Shown here: piece by piece, positions 11,224 to 22,391 of the stretch | Layout: each line of letters begins with the position of its first letter | Position numbering within the stretch: the first letter of the stretch is position 1 | Notes under the pieces: model-generated | Seen by the model: only the letters and a program-made list of their open reading frames with translations | What the model was told of the DNA's origin: nothing | Database searches by the model: none | Translations under genes and position numbers: made by a program | Assembly: GCA_003254885.1 (NCBI GenBank) | Contig: QANT01008504.1 | Coordinates: 1 to 64,000, forward strand | Source of the DNA: Purshia tridentata | Lineage: Eukaryota > Streptophyta > Magnoliopsida > Rosales > Rosaceae | Length of the DNA: 64,000 nt | Direction: 5' to 3'

Positions 11224-14200
11224 ATGATCTCCTGGCATGACCTATACAACGTGTTAACGGCGGTGATACCTCTGTACGTGGCCATGATCTTAGCCTACGG
11301 GTCCGTCCGGTGGTGGAAGATCTTCTCGCCGGACCAGTGCTCCGGCATAAACCGCTTCGTGGCCATCTTCGCAGTGCCTCTACTCTCCTTCCACTTCATC
11401 TCCACCAACGACCCTTACACCATGAACTTCCGGTTCATCGCCGCCGACACGCTGCAGAAGATCATCATGCTGGTCGCCTTGGGCCTCTGGACCAACTTCA
11501 CCCGCAACGGAAACTTAGAGTGGATGATCACAATTTTCTCACTTTCTACTCTCCCAAACACTTTGGTCATGGGGATTCCGTTGTTGATCGCCATGTACGG
11601 CCACCAAATCCCCGAAGCGGGAAGCCTGATGGTCCAAGTGGTGGTTCTGCAGTGCATCATTTGGTACACTCTCTTGCTCTTCCTCTTCGAGTACCGCGGC
11701 GCCAAGCTCCTCATCATGGAGCAGTTCCCAGAAACCGCCGCCTCCATTGTCTCTTTCAAGGTCGACTCCGACGTCGTCTCACTGGACGGCAGAGATTTCT
11801 TAGAAACCGACGCTGAAATCGGCGACGACGGGAAGCTCCACGTCAAGGTCAGAAAGTCCAACGCATCGAGGCGCTCCCTCGGCCCCGGCTCGCTCTCGGC
11901 ATTGACGCCTCGGCCCTCCAACCTCACCGGCGCCGAGATATACAGCTTGAGCTCCTCCAGGAACCCAACCCCGAGGGGTTCCAATTTCAACCCCTCCGAC
12001 TTCTACTCCATGATGGGATGCCAAGGTTTTAATGGCAGGCACTCCAATTTCGGTCCCGCCGACGTCTACTCGGTTCAGTCCTCAAGAGGTCCGACGCCGA
12101 GGCCTTCCAATTTTGAAGAGAATTGTGCTCCCACGGCGGCGGCGCAGACCGTTACTTCTCCTAGATTCGGGTTTTATCCGGCGCAGACGGTGCCGGCATC
12201 GTACCCGGCCCCGAATCCGGAATTCTCGGTTCCCGTCTCTAAAAGTACCAAAAACCAACAACAACTGCCACAATCTCAGCAACCGCCGCAGCAGTTAATT
12301 CCTAATAGTAAAGCGAACCACGACGCTAAAGAGCTGCACATGTTTGTTTGGAGTTCTAGTGCATCCCCTGTTTCTGAGGGTGGGGGGCTCCACGTATTTG
12401 GTGGTACCGATTTTGGTTCGTCCGAGCAATCTGGACGGTCCGATCAGGGCGCTAAGGAGATCAGGATGTTGGTTGCTGATCACCCCCAAAATGGAGAAAA
12501 CAAAGGTACTACTTACTACCTAACTAGCTGCCTTTTTCGTTGTTCATTAATTAATTAAAATAAAATAATCAAGGAATCAGGAATGTAACTAGCTTTCCTT
12601 TATTTTTTGAATTAATTATTTTTTTTTTCTGATAATGTGTACGTAGTAGCTGTTCCGGAGAGTGGTGCTGCAGAGAGCTATGGAGGGGAAGCGTTCAGCT
12701 TTGCCGGGAGGGGTGAGGCCGGAGACGAGGAGAGGGAAAAAGAGGGACCCACTGGGCTTAACAAGCTGCGGTCAAGCTCCACAGCTGAGCTACACCCAAA
12801 GGCCAGTGGGGCTGCTCATGATGAGCCCAGTGGCGGAAAACAAATGCCTCCTGCGAGCGTTATGACCCGTCTGATCTTGATCATGGTGTGGCGCAAGCTT
12901 ATCCGCAATCCCAACACGTACTCCAGTCTCATTGGTCTCATCTGGTCTCTCATCGCTTTCCGGTGAGACAAACTATTTAATAATGAATCCTTTTGTGTCA
13001 ATTTTAATAATGAATTGAGTACCGTAATTTTAAACTATACTTTCTTATCTCTCTCACAAGAGCACGTCTTTTTTTATTTTAAATAAATAAAAAATTAATT
13101 TATAAATTAAAAGAAAAGATATAGAATGACATGCATACGTGAGAGGGATTAGAGAAGCTCCTCTAACCAGAAAATAAGAGAAGCATTGTTCAATTTATAT
13201 TTGATTTGTTAGTTACAACATTTCAAACATTAATTGGAATATTATTGTCTATTAATCAATTAATTAACTATTGATTTCAGGTGGCATGTGGTTATGCCAA
13301 GAATAATAGCCAAGTCAATCTCTATACTGTCTGATGCTGGGCTTGGAATGGCTATGTTCAGCTTAGGTGAGTTGTAATTACCATATTTTTATTGAACTGT
13401 AATTAGCTTACCAAAAATGAATGGTCCAAATTTGTAATTAATTAGAATAGGTATAGTGCTGGAGAAGAATTAAAATCTGAATTAGTTGGGGGCGCCCACA
13501 TATTTTAGAAGTAATGGCCTGTGTCTATTATTATGTCAAAATTGCAGTTGTACTATGGTCTGTCTATGGATGTGGATATGCACTCTGACTATTGACAACC
13601 ATCCACTGGTTGTCTGGTTCATACCTCTTAATTGGTCACAAAGAAGGAATAGTAACTGGGAGAATAGCTGTATCATTGGACCATAAATGAAAATGGGAAC
13701 GTAATGTATTGACCATCCGACATGTGCGTCCGGACCTTGCGGTCCAGGGTCGGTGGGCATTGGTTATGATTGATTGCCAATTGGGTCTAAATTAGTGAAG
13801 GTAGTTGAAACCATCTGAAAGTTACACAAAAAATTATTGCAGTAGCTTTTATGTTATATATATTTGGTTTGGAGGGTACTGAAACTACTACTGTATATAC
13901 TGATGATGAATTGATGATGATACAATTAAAAGGTCTTTTCATGGCTCTTCAACCCAAGATAATTGCCTGTGGGAACTCAGTCGCTGGATTTGCAATGGCT
14001 GTAAGGTTCCTCACTGGCCCAGCCGTTATGGCTGCAGCCTCCATTGCTGTTGGGCTTCGTGGCACCCTCCTCCACTTGGCTATTGTCCAGGTACCTACTT
14101 CATTTATATATAATCAAAATATATACATTTATATATCAATGTTTTTTTATTAACTAATGAAAATATGCATATTTCAAATGTATGTAGGCTGCACTCCCTC

Positions 14201-14425
14201 AAGGAATTGTTCCATTTGTTTTTGCCAAGGAGTACAATGTTCATCCGGCCATTCTTAGCACTGCGTAAGTAGAAAAAATGTTTAACCTCAATTTTATATG
14301 ATTAAGTTTTAAATTGGTTTGGAATTAAATATTTCCTTTTCATTTGAACAAATTGCAGGGTAATATTTGGAATGTTGATAGCACTACCAATTACTCTCGT
14401 CTACTATATTGTTCTGGGATTGTAA
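11224..14425 (+). CDS. PIN3: PIN-FORMED auxin efflux carrier (PIN3/PIN4/PIN7 type)
   Basis: Six exons: 11224-12505, 12647-12962, 13281-13366, 13933-14090, 14188-14264 and 14359-14425, with consistent GT-AG borders and phases, giving 661 residues. It is a plasma-membrane carrier exporting auxin. An N-terminal membrane bundle starts [22 protein letters not shown] long hydrophilic loop (roughly residues 165-505) follows, then a C-terminal bundle ending in YYIVLGL. The loop carries three TPRxSN phosphosites with serines near 231, 252 and 294, targets of PINOID/WAG and D6PK-type kinases in the family. Loop motifs such as [11 protein letters not shown] and AKEIRMLV place it with PIN3/4/7. It is slightly longer than the about 620-640 residues usual for this clade; part of the excess is HQIPEA near residues 127-132, where PIN3 has EYS. 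Exon 1 is GC-rich compared with its surroundings. Confidence 0.95.
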
Positions 14426-17152
14426 ATGTTGTGTCATAGAATTAAGCAGAGATAGATACAAGCAAAGAAATGAAATGAAGATTAGATCAATCATCAATTC
14501 ATGTTGTGGCATGCATGGTCATCATCATCAATTGATGTGTCACACACTTTTCTATATTGGGGGTACATGCATGAGGATTTTCCGGCAGAGAAGAATCGCC
14601 AAGGTTTCATTTCAAAATTTTTGGGAGCTTAGATTTTGACTTTTAGAGTGAATTAAAGGCCCCTGTTATAAGGATCATGCTCCCATTAAAGGTGAAAGTT
14701 TGTCTAATTTTCCGAAGCCTGCTGGAAGGGAGCAACGTAAGCCCGTGTAGCCTCAGATCAAAACATGCAAGGAATTGAATTGAATTGAATTCATCATCAT
14801 CATCGTCATAAATATCAATATCATATCTAATTCGATCTATCTCTTCATTCCCTCTCAGAGCTGCCTGTACTTTGTTAATTTAAAAACTGATTTCACGCAA
14901 ATTCGTCCTTACTATATAAAAGAAGTGACGGCCCAATTCAGTTCATGAATATATGGAAACAAAATGGAATAGACAATTATTTTTCTACTATAGTATAGTG
15001 TGGTTTCTGTTGGTTTTGATATAATAGTTTCCGTAGAATGTGGATCCATCAATTATTTGCACTTGTCGTTTTTCTCGGACTAGCTTGTAATATTTCTATA
15101 TATAAGGATTTGATGAGGCTGATTAAGCACCAAAAGGAGACATATTTGTCAATCACCTTATTAAGTTGGTAATGCAAAGAGTCAAAACCTTGAAGTAAGT
15201 GTAAGACAAAGACTGATCTTTCTCTTCCTTTTTTTGCCCCCTTTTTTTTTTTTTTTTGGGTTCACTGAGAGTCTAACACTTGTGCAGATTAGAAAGGATT
15301 ACTACTTGGGTTGGGTTAGAGCGACTGAAGGGGGTTGGTTTTTTCTGAAAGCAAAGCACATTGTCTTTCTATTCTAGTCTATCCAAGTGAGTAGGAATCT
15401 TTATACAATTTAGGGGGGCATCTTCTTTTAAGAGAAAAAGTGGGCGGGGATAAGAAAAGCGAAAAGCTAGCTGGAGTCAAAAGCAGCTTTACTTTTGACC
15501 TTTTTAGCTTTTTCCAGTTTTGATACGCCCACACCACACCCCCAGCCCACAACCCTACCCAACTTTTTTATTTAGGAGGTCACGAACTAGGCCGGTAGAC
15601 AGTGGTGGGTTAGTCAGCACTTCTATTTTGAATTATATGGAAATGAAAGCACGTGGTTGTACGGTGGTACCAATCAATTTTATATCTCTCGTTCGTTCGT
15701 TCGTTCGTTCGTTCGCTATTCATTATGATCACAGGACGTCACCTCCAATCAAGTCGGTCGTGATCATCACATTCATCACCTCAATTCAATCTTACTACGA
15801 TGATTGAATAAGATCAATCAAGCATCCAATTCTGGATCGTTTGTTTCGGCCTACGGTTACTTGTTTGTTTTGTTATGGGCCTTTTGGGCTTTAGGTTTGT
15901 ATTTTTTGTGTCTTTAATGCACTGCTTTTCGCCGAAAAAGAAGAAGAAGGAGCATGCAAGGTTAATCGAGTGTTCAGTATAGTTGCTTTTTGTCACAATT
16001 TTAATAATGTATGGTAAATATATTAATTTTGAATACATAACATAAATATGATTTCATAACACAATTACATCTTCTTTTATTTTTTTATTATAGTAGAGGA
16101 GAGAATATTTGAACCCGAGTGTGTAATAAAAAGTTTTTATTCTCGATTAACTAGACTAATTTTAATTAATGACTCACATATATTTAAATATGAATAAAAT
16201 TGCGTTCCAAAACTATGAATACAATAAGTATAAATCATTAAATAAAATGTTAGAAAGACGAAGAAAATAAAAATATGAAAAGAAGTTTTGTTGAGAACTA
16301 GGTGGATAGAGTCAAAGGGAGTTTAATTTACCAAGAAATTAAGATATGATCTATCAGTACTTATAATAAGCGCGGCTAACTTAAAAAATTATCCTTAATT
16401 AACTTTGTGTGCATGGAGTGCACAATAATTAAGGCGGTCTATGATGAAAATTCCTAATTAACTTCATGAATGCATGTATTTGTATATATTGATTAGAATT
16501 GGATTGGGATTTGGCAAACGGCAACCCCATATCCCAAGAATATAATTGAGGAGGATGTCGTTTATGGAGGGAACATAGGCACTACACAGTGTTACTTGTT
16601 AACTAAAACCGAAGCTAACCATTTAATTAAGTAAATAATTAATTAATTAATGCGAAATGATCGAAGACGACAAATACATGCATTAAATCACGGAAGAGGC
16701 AAGATCGACCAACATGCTCAGCCACAAGAACGCGAAAGCGATGGTCTTGGCCTCTTAATTGGCTCTTTTTGAATATCGATGCATTCTAGTATGCATGCTA
16801 CGACCTCACATGCAATTGTTGGGAGAATGCAACAAATTAAGCCTCCCACCCCCCACGTGTGTGCTCATCACCCTCACCTTCTCACCTATACATTAATTTA
16901 TACCCTCAAAACCCAACGAATTTTAAACATAAATCAATTATATTCATATTTATATTACTTTATTTCTAACTTGTTGGAAATTATGGTTGTTTATGTGCGG
17001 CATACAATGGATATTATCTACGTGGTCGCGTAAGGGATTCCAGACAAATCTAAATGGGTTGATGGACATAATGTATAAATAATAGTATATATGCATATAC
17101 CATGTAATACAAAATTTTAGGCTTAGAGAAAGTTTTTTTTTCGCTTACCCTC
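14426..17152. other. Intergenic DNA downstream of the PIN gene
   Basis: No gene is recognised. It contains the PIN 3' UTR, a poly-T run near 15243-15258 and a (CGTT)n microsatellite (about 15688-15714). A faint reverse tRNA-like patch near 16095-16160 may be an old SINE fragment but is not supported well enough to call. Confidence 0.45.
15688..15714. repeat. (CGTT)n microsatellite
   Basis: Six to seven tandem CGTT units in intergenic DNA. Confidence 0.85.
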
Positions 17153-18178
17153 ACTTATTCTCATAGACAGCTCTAATTATTATACAATAAAAAATAAAGT
17201 AATACTTCTATACAATAGTAAGTTCGTGGGTCATCTTAACTTATTCTCATAGACAGCTCTAATTATTATACAATAAAAAATAAAGTAATACTTCTATATA
17301 GGGGTCACCAAAAAGCCCAAAGCCCGAAGCCCGATTAGGCCCGAAATTTGGGCCGGCCCGGCCCGAAAGTCCCTTGGGCGGGCTTTGGACCATCCCCTTG
17401 AAGCCCAAGGTCCGCCCGAAGCTCGGCCCGTTTAGGCCCGCCCGAAGCCCGGCCCAAAGCCCGAAAAATGGTCCGAATTTTAATTCCTATAACAATTTAT
17501 ATAATTATATAATTATATATATATATAACAAAATATATTGTTATATATAATTATATATAACTTATAGTCTTATAATTATAATTTACATACATATAAATTA
17601 TAACATACTTACATATCAATGCATAATTTATAATTTATATGTATTATGTAATCTACTAACCAAATAATCAATTGCTTAATTGAAAATTTGAAACTCAATT
17701 ATTCAATTGAACGTTGAAACCCCAATTAGATTTATTGCAACTCCAATCACACCTAAATTAGTCAATCTCCCAATTGCCCAAACCTCAATTTCTCAAACCT
17801 CAATCTTCCAATTATTAAGAGTTTAGGCCCTTTCCTAAACATTATACACTAAAACTATTATTTAATAAGTATAAAATATAAAACCAAAATTTATGAGGCC
17901 TAATGTGTATGAACTTGTTAATTTTAGGCTAAATTAAATATCTAAATTTTTTTTTTAAGTTATGTTTAATATTCAAGTAATAAATACAAAGAAGAAGCTA
18001 AAAATGCCTAAAAGCCCGCAAGACCCAAGCCCGATGGGCGGGCCTTGGGCTTGTGTATTTAAGCCCAAGCCCAGCCCGGCCTGGCCCGAAAATCTTATTT
18101 GGCTCTTCTTATCCAAGTCCGAACCCGGCCCATTGCCGACCCCTACTTCTATACAATAGTAAGTTCGTGGGTCATCTT
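17153..18178. repeat. 86-bp tandem duplication, second copy split by a hAT element
   Basis: The first copy is 17153-17238 (from ACTTATTCTCATAGACAGC to GTGGGTCATCTTA). The second begins at 17239, breaks off at 17298 and resumes at 18146-18178 after the inserted element. The tandem duplication therefore came before the transposon insertion. Confidence 0.88.
17299..18145. mobile_element. Non-autonomous hAT element with 8-bp target duplication
   Basis: The element of 847 bases is bounded by an 8-base direct repeat, CTTCTATA (17291-17298 and 18146-18153), the size expected for hAT insertion. It begins TAGGGGTC and ends GACCCCTA, a perfect 8-base terminal inverted repeat. Both ends (about 160 bases on the left, 140 on the right) are dense in GGCCCG/AAGCCCG-type repeats in varied orientation. 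The centre is extremely AT-rich. No transposase frame is present. The subterminal repeats resemble the clusters that hAT transposases bind in known elements such as Ac. Confidence 0.9.
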
Positions 18179-19645
18179 GTGGTTACCTGATTATGGGAAT
18201 AACAAAGCAAAAATTATGAAATGAGCACGAAATGACAATATATGAATTGGTTCATTATTCTTTATTTTCGGGCCTTTTCATTGCATTCACTTACAACAAG
18301 AAACAACCAACAGCGTTTGGTGCAGCACCTGAATTTTGGTGTATACAGCTTTTATGTGTAAACACAACATTTATGATAGAATTTCTTTTTTTGTTTGGCC
18401 TGCCCTAAAATATGAGATGGAGCTCACGCAAGGCAAGTCATTTACAACAATTAAGATGGTATATATTTTGGTATAGATATACGACAAACTTGTGGGGATA
18501 GAGTAGAATGTGTATGCATGCAGTATGGTGGATGAAGAGTAGTGGGCATGAGGATCAGACTAAAGATATAACATCATACAGTTGAGGCACACGTGGCCAA
18601 AGTACTAGTCTGGGTCCATGCACATGTGGATGCCCATACGTACTATAGTCATGTGGAGCTAGCTATCTTTACACATAGGGTTTGAAACGGCGATATATTT
18701 TATGTATATATTGCATGTAGCCAAACATACCATGGTAATGGTGTGTGTATTATTAAGTACTTATTGAGGGGAGAGAAAGAAGGTTGGAGAAGAGATGGAA
18801 AGATAGGATCCAAACTGATCAGGTAGGGAAAGTTCGCAGAGGCTTTGGACTTTGCAGTTAGAACTTTTCTTTGGATACAAAGAAATGGACCCCAATGTCA
18901 CATGCACTTAGCTAGCTCGGGTCCTATATATACCCATTTTAGAGTCTTTAAGATCTTACCTTGCAAGGCCAGGGCCACGGAAAACAGTCCCACAATGTCG
19001 TAGAAGTAGTACTTGAATTAATGTCCTAAAAGTCTAGGTCGATCGATCTCTTTGAACTCATGTGTTAGTAGATTTTGCACGAGTATGCATGCATCTGGAG
19101 CATGCATGACTCATCGTTTACTGCTAACTATACGGTACTTTAGTCGTACATGTGCCGTCCGTTTGTACTTTTCACTGCACATTCTCAACATATATATGTA
19201 TGTGCAGTTAATTAATACACTTTTGTAGCTATTATTAGTACGTACTACGTACATTTGTAATTCAAAGTACGTGCGTAGCTAGGCTCTAACAAAAAAGAAA
19301 AAAAAACAAATTCAATGTGATTAATGCCATAATGAATGGATGATGATTATATATGGTAGGCGTGAAGATGAGATGATGAGCAGGCCACCGTATATATATT
19401 TAGAGAAGATATGGTGGTGTGCTCGTGCGCGTGGCTTCATTCTCCCGCGTCCATGGGGGCCATGCTTCAAATATGCAGGCACCACATACGACCACCTCAT
19501 CCAAAACAAATCCATCTTACAAATTATGATTATACTAGATGCATCACGACCATTCAATCACTTCCCAATTCACATGCAATTGATCAGGTGGAAAATACAG
19601 CAGGGAGAATTAATTTGTGTATTATATATATAGGGGTGTGTGTGT

Positions 19646-19679
<34 letters not shown>

Positions 19680-21153
19680 ATGATATATGTACCCAAATCC
19701 AACTAATGTTTCAGAGTTCAGATAAGATACAAGGATGTATTAATATAAAATTTTGTGCAAGTTGGAGGCTGGCTAGGCTATATATGGACCAAAACATTAA
19801 AGGCGTGGTTCATATAAAAATAAATACATAGAAACAAAAATCTATGAATGAGCCAGAGAGATGGTGGTGGTGTTGGTCGTGCCGTCATGGTCAGTGTAGG
19901 GTGAACAACGAACAGAAGAGAGCCAAAGAAATGGACCAGCTGTACGTGGTATAGCTGGGACCATTAGCTACACTCTCTAATTAATTAATTGAGAGAGACA
20001 CGACGTGCATGCAATTCAAATTTGAAAGAAACTTGCAAATCCAAATTACAAACCCACCTTCTTCTACTTCTAGCTATCCAACTCAAGTGGGCAAAGTTGC
20101 ATCATATATGTCAATTAAGGACCCATATATGTCCCCCCGATAATTCATAATTGATTGATGGACTTTCTGTTTTTTTTTTTGCCCACTTTATTTCAATTCA
20201 TTATGATTGGTCCTGTACACTTGCGTCTTGAGTTTTCTCAATTGGATAGAAATTGAGTGCGTACAAAGGGATAACATCATAAACTAGATATTAACCTGCA
20301 CACCAAGGAAATGTGAGAGAGCGGTAGTGGACCTACATATGTATCCAAACCAAACTTAATTCATATTTCAATATAGAAAAACAAGAAACGACGAATAAAA
20401 TTATCAGTTCGGCATACCCATGATTGAATTTTTCTTCAAAATTCATATCAATTAATTAATTTTTATCCTCTTTTAATAGAGTGAAGAAGAATTACACTTT
20501 TTTCTTTTTTCCCTTTATTGTTGTGGACCTGTGGTGCACTTTCACATAGTATTGCATTCTGGTCCCGGCGACCTCTTGAGTCTTATAAAGGGCCAATGCC
20601 CGAAGTCAAAACAAAAGAAAAGGCCTAACGTAGTGAGCTGCGTACTGGGCTGGGTAACGCAGGCTCAATTATTAATATCATGAATTTCTCGTGTTTACAT
20701 GGGGCGATTATATCATCTATTAAACTGGACCGGCCCATATGGAGTCTCGTTATCTAAATTTTAAAGCTACGACCAATTGAGCCCAACCCAATATTTGGTA
20801 ACAAATTTGTTAATCAAGATGCAGTTTGGAAACTTGGAATGGTGTAGATATATAACTTGGCGGCAATTTCATTGAAGGCCGACTTTGATGGAAACCACAG
20901 AAATGAAATAAATGGAATCATTTAACCTCCATTGGCTACTCACCAAAGCAGCTAAACCATCAATATATTTATCCCAATTAAACCAGGAAACTGTTTGCAA
21001 TTTTTTTTTATGACATCGATCAATTGATCATTTTTCTTGCTTGCATGCTATAGAGAAAGAAGGAGGGTGAGATCAGAGAAAAACCAATTAATACTGGTAA
21101 ATTTAATTAATTAATCGTGTTGCATATTGTTTAATTAAGTAAGAAGTAACAAA
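18179..21153. other. AT-rich intergenic DNA upstream of the NIP gene
   Basis: No gene is recognised. It holds a (GT)n microsatellite and the promoter of the NIP gene. Open frames near 19340-19680 end in the microsatellite and do not look like protein. Confidence 0.45.
19634..19678. repeat. (GT)n microsatellite
   Basis: An imperfect run of about twenty GT units in intergenic DNA. Confidence 0.9.
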
Positions 21154-22391
21154 ATGTCAGCTGACCAAGAAATTTCGAGAATGGAAGAAGGGGGCGCCAA
21201 CTCAGGATTTTGTTCTTCTGCTGAGGTTGTTCAACTCACCCAAAAGGTACGTAATTATGTAATTAATAAAACAACAACTAATAATTAACGTACTCGATCA
21301 CCTGATCAATGTTTCCTACGCATGCATACATGCATTGACATCATATGTACGTAATATTTTCCATGCATGCATGCGTGCAGATAATTGCAGAGGTGATTGG
21401 AACGTACTTCTTGGTATTTGCTGGGTGTGGTGCGGTTACGGTGAATAAGATATATGGATCGATATCGTTTCCAGGGGTTGCTGTAGTATGGGGCTTAATT
21501 GTTATGGTCATGATCTACTCCGTCGGTCATATCTCCGGCGGCCACCTTAATCCTGCCGTCACCGTCACTTTTGCCATCTTTCGCCAATTTCCTCTCAAAC
21601 AGGCAATATTAATATTTAATTACTTTAATTAATTATTGATTAATTAATTAACTAATACGTACTACTTGCTTTGGTGGCAGCTACCTCTATACATTGCGGC
21701 GCAGGTGGTAGGAGCCATTCTTGCAAGCGGGACGTTATGCCTTATTTTTGACGTAAATGAAGAAGCTTACTTTGGTACCGTACCAGTTGGATCCAACGGT
21801 CAATCTTTGGTTATTGAGATCATTGCCTCTTTCCTCTTAATGTTCGTTATTTCAGGCGTTGCCACTGATAACAGAGCTGTACGTTGGTATTACTAATTTC
21901 ATCTTAATTAATTAATTAATTAACAGATCGATCAATCGATCTCATGGTTGTTCTGATGCTATCTGCAGGTTGGAGAATTGGCAGGAATTGCTATAGGAAT
22001 GACAATACTAATCGATGTGTTGGTTGCCGGGTACGTACGCAAGTTGATTTGATTCATTAATTGATCGATAATGAAATTACTCATTAATTAATTAATATTG
22101 GAATTGGGTTGGTACATGGTATGTGGGCCTGGCAGGCCAGTATCAGGGGGATCAATGAACCCAGCTAGGAGCCTTGGACCGGCAGTTGTGATGCATATAT
22201 ATAAGGGACTGTGGGTTTACATCGTAGGCCCATTCATTGGAACCATACTGGGTGGATTTGCCTACAATTTGATTCGATTCACTGACAAACCTCTCAAGGA
22301 GTTAACCAAAAGCGCTTCCATTAAGAGCGCCACTTCAATCCTCAAGAGCGTGTCCAGATCTGCAAGCAGCTACAGCAGAAATGGAAATTAA
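21154..22391 (+). CDS. NIP4: NOD26-like intrinsic protein (aquaglyceroporin), NIP4-like
   Basis: Five exons: 21154-21246, 21381-21602, 21681-21878, 21969-22030 and 22136-22391, giving 276 residues. It is a six-helix membrane channel with two NPA loops (GHISGGHLNPAV and SGGSMNPARSLGPA). Aligning to AQP1 by distance from the NPA motifs gives a selectivity filter of W (H2), V (H5), G (LE1), R (LE2). Known NIP subgroup I filters are usually WVAR, so the glycine is notable. The N-terminus (EISRMEEGG) and C-terminus (RFTDKPLKELTKSASI) match the Arabidopsis NIP4 pair best. The serine-rich C-terminal tail could be phosphorylated, as in NOD26. The second intron appears to start with GC rather than GT (21603). 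Water, glycerol or other small neutral solutes are the likely substrates. Confidence 0.93.

Noticed and set aside
16095-16160. Reverse tRNA-like boxes, possible SINE
   Set aside because: Boxes too diverged and no flanking direct repeat found.
19340-19683. Open frames ending in Cys/Val repeats
   Set aside because: The repeated residues are translation of the (GT)n microsatellite.
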